Shown here in pieces: positions 1-6,640 of a DNA stretch of 64,000 nucleotides (position 1 is its first letter; every line of letters starts with the position of its first letter). The stretch is from NCBI GenBank assembly GCA_018064925.1, contig JAGHUH010000025.1:1-64000 (forward strand). Direction: 5' to 3'. Both the position numbers and the translations under genes were made by a program. A model generated the notes under the pieces. It was not told the origin of the DNA and searched no databases. It saw nothing but the letters and a program-made list of their open reading frames with translations. Source of the stretch: Candidatus Cacconaster stercorequi. GTDB taxonomy: Bacteria > Bacillota > Clostridia > Oscillospirales > Oscillospiraceae.

Positions 1-126
1 GGCCTTGTGGAGGATGGTGCTTTCGGCGAAAAAACCGAGGCGGCGGTCAGAGCCTATCAGCGTGACCGCGGTCTGGAGGCAGACGGCATTGTGGGGAGCA
101 AGACCTGGGCACAGCTGATGAAATAG
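1..126 (+). CDS. C-terminal end of a peptidoglycan-binding-domain protein (partial)
   Basis: Only the last 41 codons lie in the window, ending at TAG 124-126. The translated piece has the pattern of a PG_binding_1 module: an aspartate-glycine-x-(F)G start, E-A-A-V-x-x-Y-Q in the middle helix, and D-G-I-V-G-x-x-T-W near the end. Such modules anchor hydrolases or L,D-transpeptidases to peptidoglycan, often in spore cortex or cell-wall enzymes. The catalytic part lies outside the window, so the enzyme cannot be named. The gene ends about 45 bases before a strong hairpin shared with the opposing cotJ locus. Confidence 0.75.
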   Translation, partial: GLVEDGAFGEKTEAAVRAYQRDRGLEADGIVGSKTWAQLMK

Positions 127-170
127 CTTGACAGTCAAGTATGAGTCAAGTAAAATCGAAAATGAAGAAA

Positions 171-206
171 GGAGTCGTGCGTTTGCACGACTCCTTATAT
201 CTTTTT
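171..206. terminator. Bidirectional intrinsic terminator
   Basis: A perfect 10-bp stem (171-180 with 185-194, loop GTTT) is followed on the plus strand by a T-rich tract (195-206) and on the minus strand by TTTCTTCATTTT. It separates the convergent peptidoglycan-binding gene and the cotJ locus. It begins immediately after the stop codon of the CotJC stub. Confidence 0.8.
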
Positions 207-308
207 GCCATCTGGCCCGCCGTACTGCGATATGATTACGGCAGCCAGCTTGGGGTTTGTATTGGTGATGCGCACCGGATACTGCAATTTTTTCTCGTAA
301 ATAAACAT
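195..308 (-). pseudogene. Truncated CotJC (first 37 codons only)
   Basis: A 37-codon frame starts with ATG at 308-306, overlapping the TGA of the CotJA-CotJB gene by one base (TGATG), and stops with TAA at 197-195. The peptide opens M-F-I-Y-E-K-K-L-Q-Y-P-V and continues N-P-K-L-A...Q-Y-G-G-P-D-G, which is the amino terminus of CotJC, normally a manganese-catalase-type protein of about 190 residues in the spore coat. Everything after residue 37, including the ferritin-like metal-binding helices, is absent, and the terminator hairpin follows directly. It may be a deletion remnant or a retained micro-protein; its coupled start argues that it is still translated. I did not see the missing part elsewhere in the window. 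Confidence 0.7.
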
Positions 309-784
309 CAGTTACTGCCTCCTTCATCCCAAGGCCACGGATCATTGAGCCACTTGAAACTGCCCGGTGTGAGATCGGTCTGCAGCAGGGGGCCGTAGGT
401 CTCCTGATACTTTTTCCGTCCCTCGTTGGCCAGCTTGATATACGACCAGTACAGATTCAGCGCTTCTTCATCATCGGCGTGCGTAACCAGATATAAACCG
501 AGTTCATCAATGGCAAAATCCAGCGCCATCAGCTCCGAAAGCGGTGTGTTAGCGGCAGGAAAACGACTTTTCAGCTCCTTATGGAACGGCAGGTCCAGAC
601 CGGGAAACAGTGTGCCCTGCTGGAGTGCCTCCTTCTGTCCGTAGCGCTTGGGATCATTCTGCTGCATGGAAACGAAAGGAAAGGCAAGCGACGCACATTT
701 TCCGGGCAGACTGCCGTCCGTGTCACGGCAGTCTGCGGTCTCCGTAGTCTGTGCATTCGCCGTATTCGATTTTTCCGTATACAA
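308..784 (-). CDS. CotJA-CotJB fusion spore coat protein
   Basis: 158 residues. About residues 35-75 carry the CotJA signature (E-A-L-Q-Q-G-T-L-F-P, followed by a short P-F segment). Residues 85-158 match CotJB: a helix with L-x-L-x-x-F-A-I-D-E-L-x-L-Y-L-x-T-H-x-D-D-E-E-A-L, then Y-G-P-L and the terminal W-L-N-D-P-W-P-W-D. In Bacillus these are two separate genes of a three-gene coat operon; here one frame holds both. The start is TTG at 784, with GGAGG eight bases upstream and no better ATG. The coupled downstream frame is only a stub of CotJC. The first 30 residues (T-, N- and Q-rich) are not family-like. Role in the coat is inferred from family knowledge. Confidence 0.8.
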   Translation of the reverse strand: MYTEKSNTANAQTTETADCRDTDGSLPGKCASLAFPFVSMQQNDPKRYGQKEALQQGTLFPGLDLPFHKELKSRFPAANTPLSELMALDFAIDELGLYLVTHADDEEALNLYWSYIKLANEGRKKYQETYGPLLQTDLTPGSFKWLNDPWPWDEGGSN

Positions 785-954
785 TGGAAGTTCCTCCTTC
801 AGGTTTGATAGCCGGTTAAGGCTATTTCATCTTATGTATTGACGGAGAAAATGGAAACACAGGATTTCTTTTTTGCGCCGTGCATGGTACAATACAAAAA
901 TCAGGCATTTCCGGCTCCACTTCTGCATATTCTCGGCAGTAGGAGGGGAATGGC

Positions 955-1674
955 ATGATTTTACTAATCAAACGGCGGTGGCTGATTGCAGGTACCGCCG
1001 TAGTGCTTGCAGCGGTGACGCTGCTGTGTGTGAGAAATGTACCGTCAAAAGAGGCGTTTTCTGCATTGTCGGATACGCGCAGACCGGTGGTCATTCTGGA
1101 TGCCGGTCATGGTGGGGAGGATGGCGGCGCTGTATCGGCAGACGGCGTAGCCGAAAGCCAAATCAACTTGAAGATCGTGCAAAAAACGGACTTGCTGCTG
1201 ACATTTTTGGGACGCGACACGCTGTTGACCCGAAGCGGAGAAGATGCCGTCTATTCACCGGAAGCAAAGACGCTTCGGGAAAAGAAAGTGTCCGATCTGA
1301 AAAATCGTGTTGCGATGGTGAATGCGGCTGAGGATGCCGTGCTGATCAGCGTACATCAGAACAGTCTGCCGGTACATCCGGCTGTGCACGGGGCGCAGGT
1401 GTTTTATAATACCATCCTGCCGGCAGATCAGATGGCGCAGACGATACAGTCCACATTGAATGGCCTGATCAATCCCGGAAATGACAAGGCCGCCAAGGCA
1501 ATCGACGGTACGATCTATCTAATGAAAGAGATTACCCGTCCGGGTATTCTGGTGGAATGTGGATTTCTGTCCAACCAAAAGGAAACGCAACAGTTGCAAT
1601 CGGACGATTATCAGAGTAAGCTGGCGCTGGCGATTGTCAGCGGATATCTAGAATACGAAACCAACAAAGGATAA
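955..1674 (+). CDS. cwlD: Germination-specific N-acetylmuramoyl-L-alanine amidase CwlD
   Basis: 239 residues: one N-terminal membrane/signal segment (about 8-26) and an Amidase_3 domain (about 43-236). The zinc ligands are visible as H52 (D-A-G-H-G-G), E67 and H134 (S-V-H-Q-N), and the catalytic glutamate as E201 (V-E-C-G-F). CwlD removes peptide side chains from forespore peptidoglycan so that muramic-delta-lactam can form in the cortex, which lets germination lytic enzymes recognise it. Length and single-domain build fit CwlD better than vegetative amidases with repeats. ATG 955 follows AGGAGGGG at proper spacing. radA begins 15 bases after the stop, so the two are probably co-transcribed. 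Confidence 0.88.
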   Translation: MILLIKRRWLIAGTAVVLAAVTLLCVRNVPSKEAFSALSDTRRPVVILDAGHGGEDGGAVSADGVAESQINLKIVQKTDLLLTFLGRDTLLTRSGEDAVYSPEAKTLREKKVSDLKNRVAMVNAAEDAVLISVHQNSLPVHPAVHGAQVFYNTILPADQMAQTIQSTLNGLINPGNDKAAKAIDGTIYLMKEITRPGILVECGFLSNQKETQQLQSDDYQSKLALAIVSGYLEYETNKG

Positions 1675-1689
1675 GAGGAGGGAGACTCC

Positions 1690-3057
1690 ATGAAGGCAAA
1701 AACCTTATTTTTTTGCACGGAATGCGGCAACGAAAGTCCCAAATGGGCCGGACGCTGCAGCGCCTGCGGTGCGTGGAATTCCATGGTGGAGCAGGCAGTA
1801 GACAGAGTCGGAAAGAATGGGAAAAAATCTTCTGCTGCAAAACCTGTAAAGGTAACTTCCATTGCAGATATTGACACCTCGGACGAAACCCGTTTTCCCA
1901 CCGGAATGGGAGAATTGGATCGGGTACTCGGCGGTGGTACCGTGCGCGGATCACTGGTATTGGTGGGCGGTGCGCCCGGTATCGGAAAATCTACGCTGCT
2001 GCTGCAAATCTGTCAGAAGCTCGGTGAATTTGCCAAGGTGCTGTATGTTTCCGGCGAAGAATCCACCCGTCAGATAAAGCTGCGTGCCAAACGGCTGCAG
2101 GTGGAAAGTGAAAATCTATTTGTCTTGTCGGAGACCTGTCTGGGAAATATTTTGTCCTGCGTGGATCAGGAAAATCCCGATGTACTGATCGTGGACTCGA
2201 TCCAGACGCTATACAATGAAGAACTGGATTCTCCCGCAGGCGGCGTAGGGCAGGTGAAGGACTGCACCATGGCATTGATGCAGCTGGCAAAAGGGCAGGG
2301 AATTACCGTATTTGTCATCGGTCATGTGAATAAGGAGGGCTCCATAGCCGGCCCCAAAGTATTGGAGCACATGGTGGATTGTGTGCTGTATTTTGAGGGC
2401 GATCAGCACATGAGCTACCGCATTCTGCGTGCGGCAAAAAACCGTTTTGGTGCCACCAATGAAATTGGCGTATTCGAAATGACAGATCGCGGTCTGATGG
2501 AAGTGGAAAACCCCTCTGAAATGTTGTTGTCCGGTCGGCCGAAGGACGCGCCTGGCACCTGTGTGACCTGCGTCATGGAGGGAGCGCGTCCCGTGCTGGC
2601 GGAAATCCAGGCACTGGTGGCACCGCCCAGTGGAGGCAAACCGCTGCGCTCCAGCAATGGTTTTGATTATAACCGGGCTGCTATGCTGCTGGCCGTGCTG
2701 GAAAAGCGTGGGGGACTGAAAATCAGCCAGTGTGACGCCTATATGAACATCATCGGCGGCTTGACATTGGATGAGCCGGCAGCCGATTTGGCGGCTGTGG
2801 TGGCATTAGCCTCCAGTTATCTGGACAAGCCGGTGCCCAATGATATGACCGCCATGGGAGAGGTGGGCCTTTCCGGTGAGATCCGCAGTATCAGCCATCT
2901 GGAACAGCGCCTGTCCGAGGTACAGCGTCTGGGCTTTACCAAATGTATGGTGCCGGCCCACGGCATAAAAGAACTCAGACCGATGCCGCATCTGGAGCTT
3001 CTCCCGGTGCAGAGCATTGCGCAGGCACTGCGGCTGCTGGTGCAGGGCAGTCTATAA
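1690..3057 (+). CDS. radA: DNA repair protein RadA
   Basis: 455 residues, the normal length. Residues 9-26 form the four-cysteine zinc finger (C9, C12, C23, C26). The RecA-like ATPase follows with Walker A G-A-P-G-I-G-K-S-T (K100), and the RadA-specific K-N-R-F-G motif lies near residue 250. The C-terminal third is the Lon-protease-like domain (A-D-L-A-A-V-V-A-L-A-S-S). RadA drives branch migration of recombination intermediates and helps finish recombinational repair in the cytoplasm. It sits directly behind cwlD with its own GGAGGG ribosome-binding site. Confidence 0.97.
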   Translation: MKAKTLFFCTECGNESPKWAGRCSACGAWNSMVEQAVDRVGKNGKKSSAAKPVKVTSIADIDTSDETRFPTGMGELDRVLGGGTVRGSLVLVGGAPGIGKSTLLLQICQKLGEFAKVLYVSGEESTRQIKLRAKRLQVESENLFVLSETCLGNILSCVDQENPDVLIVDSIQTLYNEELDSPAGGVGQVKDCTMALMQLAKGQGITVFVIGHVNKEGSIAGPKVLEHMVDCVLYFEGDQHMSYRILRAAKNRFGATNEIGVFEMTDRGLMEVENPSEMLLSGRPKDAPGTCVTCVMEGARPVLAEIQALVAPPSGGKPLRSSNGFDYNRAAMLLAVLEKRGGLKISQCDAYMNIIGGLTLDEPAADLAAVVALASSYLDKPVPNDMTAMGEVGLSGEIRSISHLEQRLSEVQRLGFTKCMVPAHGIKELRPMPHLELLPVQSIAQALRLLVQGSL

Positions 3058-3068
3058 AGAGCAGGAAA

Positions 3069-3100
3069 GAGGGATAAGCTGTTTGGCTTATCCCTCTTGT
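3069..3100. terminator. Terminator between radA and the convergent small membrane protein gene
   Basis: An 11-bp perfect stem pairs 3069-3079 with 3086-3096 around a 6-base loop. The flanks are only moderately T-rich (CTTGTCAG on plus, TTTCC on minus). The position at the convergence of two genes supports the call. Confidence 0.6.
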
Positions 3101-3113
3101 CAGTTATGAATGA

Positions 3114-3395
3114 TTATTTCTTCTTTTTACCGGTCAACTGGTTGATCTTTGCGCTGCGTTTTTGCTTCTTGGCTTCCTTTTGGCGTGCCTTTTCTTTTTC
3201 CTCGGCACGCTTCAAAGCAGCTCTCTGCTCAGCGCGTTTTTTCTTCCAGTATTCCTCTTTTTCAGTTTCTTCCACAAGCTTCTGATACTTTTCCGGGTGT
3301 CTGGCCCAATCAATGCGGTATATTGTCAGACCGATGATGGTAATGGCACCGATAATGATAATGCCATAAAAGAAAATACTACCAATAATAGACAT
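3114..3395 (-). CDS. Small membrane protein with lysine-rich tail
   Basis: 93 residues. One hydrophobic segment (about 2-26) is followed by a strongly charged region of K, E, R and A that is likely a coiled coil (about 38-82) and a tail ending in G-K-K-K-K. I do not recognise the family. The topology suggests a membrane-anchored cytoplasmic helix that might bind nucleic acid or acidic partners, but that is a guess. ATG 3395 is preceded by GGAGG. A consensus-like promoter lies just upstream and a terminator downstream, so it is a single-gene unit. Confidence 0.65.
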   Translation of the reverse strand: MSIIGSIFFYGIIIIGAITIIGLTIYRIDWARHPEKYQKLVEETEKEEYWKKKRAEQRAALKRAEEKEKARQKEAKKQKRSAKINQLTGKKKK

Positions 3396-3423
3396 AATGT
3401 GCCTCCTGCGTTTTCATAAAAAT

Positions 3424-3452
3424 AGTATACAGGAAAAAATTCCGCAAGGCAA
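3424..3452 (-). promoter_or_regulatory. SigA-type promoter of the small membrane protein gene
   Basis: On the minus strand TTGCCT (3452-3447) and TATACT (3429-3424) are separated by 17 bases, about 30 bases upstream of the start codon. Confidence 0.65.
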
Positions 3453-3505
3453 GAGATTTGTAAAAAGAAAGAAGTAAATAAAATTCTGTTTGCAGGAAAA
3501 AAATG

Positions 3506-3534
3506 TTGTTTTTCTTAAAAAGTGCGTGTATAAT
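3506..3534 (+). promoter_or_regulatory. SigA-type promoter of the phosphate acyltransferase gene
   Basis: TTGTTT (3506-3511), a 17-base spacer and a perfect TATAAT (3529-3534). The transcript would carry a leader of about 65 bases with GGAGG before ATG 3607. Confidence 0.7.
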
Positions 3535-3606
3535 AATTTTGTACGGACAAAATCCGATACATTTTTTGTGAATGAATGAAATATTACTTTCGGAGGTATA
3601 AGATCA

Positions 3607-4509
3607 ATGTTCACCAATTTTAAAGACATGGAAGCCTATGTCCTGTCCCAGGGCATCAAAAAGCGCATCGCACTGGCCAATGCTCACGACGAGCCCGCTC
3701 TGAGTGCTGTTGTTAACGCCAAGCGCAAGGGTATCGTTGAGGGTACTCTGGTTGGTAAGGCTGATATGATCATCGATATGCTCCATGAGATGGGCGAAGA
3801 TGAGAAGGATTACGAGATCGTCGATTTCGACGGTGAAGAGCTGGACGCTGCCAAGCTGACCATCAAGCTGGTTCGCGAGGGCAAGGCTGATATCCCCATG
3901 AAGGGTATTCTGCAGACCTCCAACTTTGCCAAGGCAATTCTGAACCGCGAGACCGGTCTGATTCCCGAAGGTGGCCGCCGTCTGGTCAGCCAGGTGGGTA
4001 TCTTCGAGTATGAGGATCGTTTCCTGATGATCACCGATGCTGCTATCAACATTGCTCCCGATGTTGACACCCAAATTGGTATCGTTGAGAATGCTCTGCC
4101 CGTGGCTAAGGCTCTGGGTAACGAGTGCCCCAAGGTTGCTATTCTGTCTGCCGTTGAGGTTTACAACGAGAAGATGCCCAGCACCGTCTCTGCTACCGAG
4201 ATCACCAAGCGTGGCATTCCCGGCTGCGTTGTGTCCGGCCCTCTGGCTCTGGATGGTGCAATCTCCATGGAGTCTGTGAAGCATAAGTCCATCAAGGATC
4301 CTGTCGCCGGTCAGGCCGACATCCTGCTGGTGCCCTTCATCGAGATCGGTAACTCTCTGTACAAGTCCGTTACCTACATCGCCGGCAAGACCATGGCTTC
4401 CTCCATCTGCGGCGCTACCTGTCCCGTGGTTATCACCAGCCGTGCTGACACCCCCGACAGCAAGTATTATTCCATCCTGCTGGCTGTCCTGCGCTGCCTG
4501 AACAAGTAA
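3607..4509 (+). CDS. Phosphate butyryl-/acetyltransferase family enzyme (Ptb-like)
   Basis: 300 residues, the size of phosphate butyryltransferase and shorter than most stand-alone Pta enzymes. The PTA_PTB fold shows in A-L-A-N-A-H-D near the N-terminus, D-I-P-M-K-G-I-L-Q-T-S around residue 100, and the C-terminal S-R-A-D-T-P-D-S-K-Y-Y-S (family signature S-R-x-D-x-x-x-x-K). The enzyme exchanges phosphate and CoA on a short-chain acyl group; butyryl-CoA is the likeliest substrate but other acyl-CoAs are possible. No butyrate kinase gene lies beside it, unlike the classical ptb-buk pair. Codon choice is strongly biased (CTG, GGT, AAG), as in highly expressed genes. It is a single-gene unit with a good promoter and terminator. 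Confidence 0.85.
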   Translation: MFTNFKDMEAYVLSQGIKKRIALANAHDEPALSAVVNAKRKGIVEGTLVGKADMIIDMLHEMGEDEKDYEIVDFDGEELDAAKLTIKLVREGKADIPMKGILQTSNFAKAILNRETGLIPEGGRRLVSQVGIFEYEDRFLMITDAAINIAPDVDTQIGIVENALPVAKALGNECPKVAILSAVEVYNEKMPSTVSATEITKRGIPGCVVSGPLALDGAISMESVKHKSIKDPVAGQADILLVPFIEIGNSLYKSVTYIAGKTMASSICGATCPVVITSRADTPDSKYYSILLAVLRCLNK

Positions 4510-4532
4510 TCTATCATTTAATATTGATATGT

Positions 4533-4570
4533 GCCTGCCGGAAAGCAAGACTTTCCGGCAGGCGTTTTTT
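4533..4570 (+). terminator. Strong intrinsic terminator after the Ptb-like gene
   Basis: A 13-bp perfect stem (4533-4545 with 4551-4563) is followed by TTTTTT at 4565-4570. Confidence 0.9.
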
Positions 4571-5038
4571 GAAAAGGGAGGAAGTAAAATGCCTTGGCTG
4601 ATAATCGCAATAGTATGTATAAAGGCGCAGACATAAAAAAAGAACTCGACGATATAGAAGAACAATTAAAAAAAATGAATTAATCATTGTCCTGGTTTTC
4701 AGAGATATATCATGAGCGCCGAATCTCCAAGAAGCAGGGCAATTCTTTCTATGACGAAGTTTTAGTTTTCTTGCACACAGCCGCCGGATATGCTAAAATA
4801 TATGCGGTTCAACAGGAAGGAGGTTCTGCGGGAATATATCTAATTGAACAAAATAAAAATTTTGTTCAATCTGATGGAGGAGTATTAGAAAAATATAAGA
4901 TTTGGCCGTCAAATCATGGCTTCTTAACTGCAAACTGCAAAATGTTCATTATTATGTTGCAGCAAATGATTTTGACTACCATATCGTATTTTAATTGCTT
5001 TCCACGGCGGTAAAAATGGCTTTCCCGGGTGATAAATT
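4571..5038 (+). pseudogene. AT-rich segment with decayed small reading frames
   Basis: This gap between the Ptb-like gene and the recombinase is clearly richer in A and T than its neighbours. A good Shine-Dalgarno (GGGAGG, 4577-4582) precedes ATG 4589, but that frame stops after 15 codons. One base out of phase, a charged frame runs from 4594 to TAA 4681-4683 and then on, in the same phase, to 5015. Restoring one base after the ATG would join the start to the first piece. A possible second frameshift near 4935 would lead into a frame ending at 4995 (Y-Y-V-A-A-N-D-F-D-Y-H). I recognise no family; a degraded mobile-element cargo gene is the best reading. Confidence 0.4.
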
Positions 5039-6061
5039 ATGGCAATTGATTATCGTTTAGAATCTCCGCCAATTTTGGCTGACTTTCTGTCCTATCATGA
5101 AACCATCAAGGCGCATTCGCAGCGCACAGTTGATGAGTATTTTCTGGATATGCGAAATTTTTTCCGTTATCTGAAACAAACACGCGATTTAACGCTGCGG
5201 GATCTTCCTATGGAGGAAATTTCTATCAAGGATGTGGGTTTGCCGCTGATTGCGTCTGTCACGCTGACCGATATTTACGGTTATATGACATATCTGAGCC
5301 GTGAGCGTGTACAGCATCAACATAGTGAAATTTCTGACAAAGGTTTAAATGCCTCATCTCGTGCGCGGAAATTAGCTACAATTCGTTCGTTTTTCAACTA
5401 TATTTGCAATAAACGGCATCTTTTGGAAGAAAATCCCTGCAAGGATGTGGATACACCGAAATTGAAAAAGTCGCTGCCGCGTTATTTGACGCTGGACGAA
5501 TCCGTTTCCCTGCTGAATGCCGTGGACGGGAAAAACCGTGAGCGTGATTACTGCATTTTAACGCTGTTTTTGAATTGCGGTTTGCGTATTTCGGAGCTGA
5601 TTGGGTTAAATATCAGTGATATTCAGGATGATGCCGTTCGCATTCTCGGTAAGGGAAACAAGGTACGCGTGGTCTATCTGAATGACGCCTGCAAGGACGC
5701 GATTGCGCAGTATATGGCGGTGCGGCGCCCCATTTCCGGTGCGGATCGGGATGCACTGTTCCTGTCAGCCCAAAACAAGCGGATTAGTCGGTCTATGGTG
5801 CATACGCTGGTGAAAAAACATCTGTCCGTGGCGGGTCTGGACAGTGCCCAATACTCGGCACATAAGCTGCGCCATACAGCAGCTACACTGATGCTGCAAA
5901 ATGGCGTGGATGTGAAAGCCGTTCAGGAAGTTTTGGGCCATGAGCATCTGAACACCACGGAAATATATACGCATATTGACAACGATTCCCTGCGTATAGC
6001 TGCAAAGGCAAATCCCTTGTCACATATGAAAATGACAGGAAAAATTGAAGATGATGAATAG
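5039..6061 (+). CDS. Tyrosine recombinase of the Xer/phage integrase family
   Basis: 340 residues: an N-terminal SAM-like DNA-binding domain (about 10-130) and a catalytic domain (about 145-325). The catalytic set is complete: R183 (G-L-R-I-S-E-L), K205, H275 and R278 (H-K-L-R-H-T), H301 (L-G-H) and nucleophile Y310. It breaks and rejoins DNA through a phosphotyrosine. A standard XerD is encoded at 27601-28482, so this one may be the XerC partner or an orphan integrase. No recombination site was recognised nearby. It follows the AT-rich remnant, and its only ribosome-binding site is the weak GGGTGAT. It is about 40 residues longer than typical XerC/D, partly through an insertion near residues 90-105. 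Confidence 0.85.
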   Translation: MAIDYRLESPPILADFLSYHETIKAHSQRTVDEYFLDMRNFFRYLKQTRDLTLRDLPMEEISIKDVGLPLIASVTLTDIYGYMTYLSRERVQHQHSEISDKGLNASSRARKLATIRSFFNYICNKRHLLEENPCKDVDTPKLKKSLPRYLTLDESVSLLNAVDGKNRERDYCILTLFLNCGLRISELIGLNISDIQDDAVRILGKGNKVRVVYLNDACKDAIAQYMAVRRPISGADRDALFLSAQNKRISRSMVHTLVKKHLSVAGLDSAQYSAHKLRHTAATLMLQNGVDVKAVQEVLGHEHLNTTEIYTHIDNDSLRIAAKANPLSHMKMTGKIEDDE

Positions 6062-6094
6062 AAACGAGTCAGGATATGTATCCTGACTCGTTTT
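6062..6094. terminator. Bidirectional terminator between recombinase and Amidase_6 gene
   Basis: A long near-perfect stem pairs 6062-6076 with 6079-6093; T-rich bases follow on both strands. It lies between two convergent genes. Confidence 0.85.
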
Positions 6095-6097
6095 AGA

Positions 6098-6598
6098 TTA
6101 TTGATAATAGCCGAGAATGTGCAGCAGGCGCAGCGAGCGATATTCATAGGTGCTTAACGGCCGATTATCGGCGTCATAACTGTGCGCTGCGATAAAAATA
6201 TGAGACGGATCACCGGTATGGTCGACCTGTACGACTACCGGAGAATGCTGAAAGGCTTCTCCATCAAACGATAACTGAATAACATCGCCCGGCTCCACGC
6301 GCTGCAGATCAAATAGTTCCTCAGCGACAGGCCCCGGTGAATGCTGTGGGCGCACCAGAAAATTGCGGAAATAGGTAACGCCGGTCCACGCCGGTGCCTT
6401 ATCGTTGGCACTGCGATAGTACCAGCCGAAGGTTGGTGTGTAATTCATCACGCCGGTTCCGGCATAAACACATTGCGAGGCAAAATTGGTGCAATCCCCT
6501 CCTATGTTTTCATAATCGTAGAATGTCGGATTGCGCCCATATGCCCAGCGATGGGCATATTCTACTGCAAGCTGCCGCCTATATGGATGCAAGATCAT
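6098..6598 (-). CDS. Amidase_6 (putative amidase) domain protein
   Basis: 166 residues, essentially one domain. N-terminal Y-x-R-x-x-A-V-x-Y-A-x-x-W-A, followed by N-P-x-F-x-x-Y, G-G-D-C-T-N-F-A-S-Q with the presumed nucleophile cysteine, and a later H-S-P-V-V-V with the partner histidine, match the NlpC/P60-like Amidase_6 family common in Clostridia. No signal peptide is seen, so it acts in the cytoplasm or leaves by another route; in spore formers such proteins are often spore-associated, which is inference here. It starts 43 bases downstream of the metal ATPase gene with no terminator between, so read-through expression is possible. Confidence 0.8.
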   Translation of the reverse strand: MILHPYRRQLAVEYAHRWAYGRNPTFYDYENIGGDCTNFASQCVYAGTGVMNYTPTFGWYYRSANDKAPAWTGVTYFRNFLVRPQHSPGPVAEELFDLQRVEPGDVIQLSFDGEAFQHSPVVVQVDHTGDPSHIFIAAHSYDADNRPLSTYEYRSLRLLHILGYYQ

Positions 6599-6640
6599 GG
6601 ATATCTCCTCCCTGCTTCATTCTATGACAGGGCGGTTCCG

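Noticed and set aside
3604..4665. 353-codon minus-strand frame opposite the Ptb-like gene
   Set aside because: Same mirror effect; it also crosses the strong terminator.
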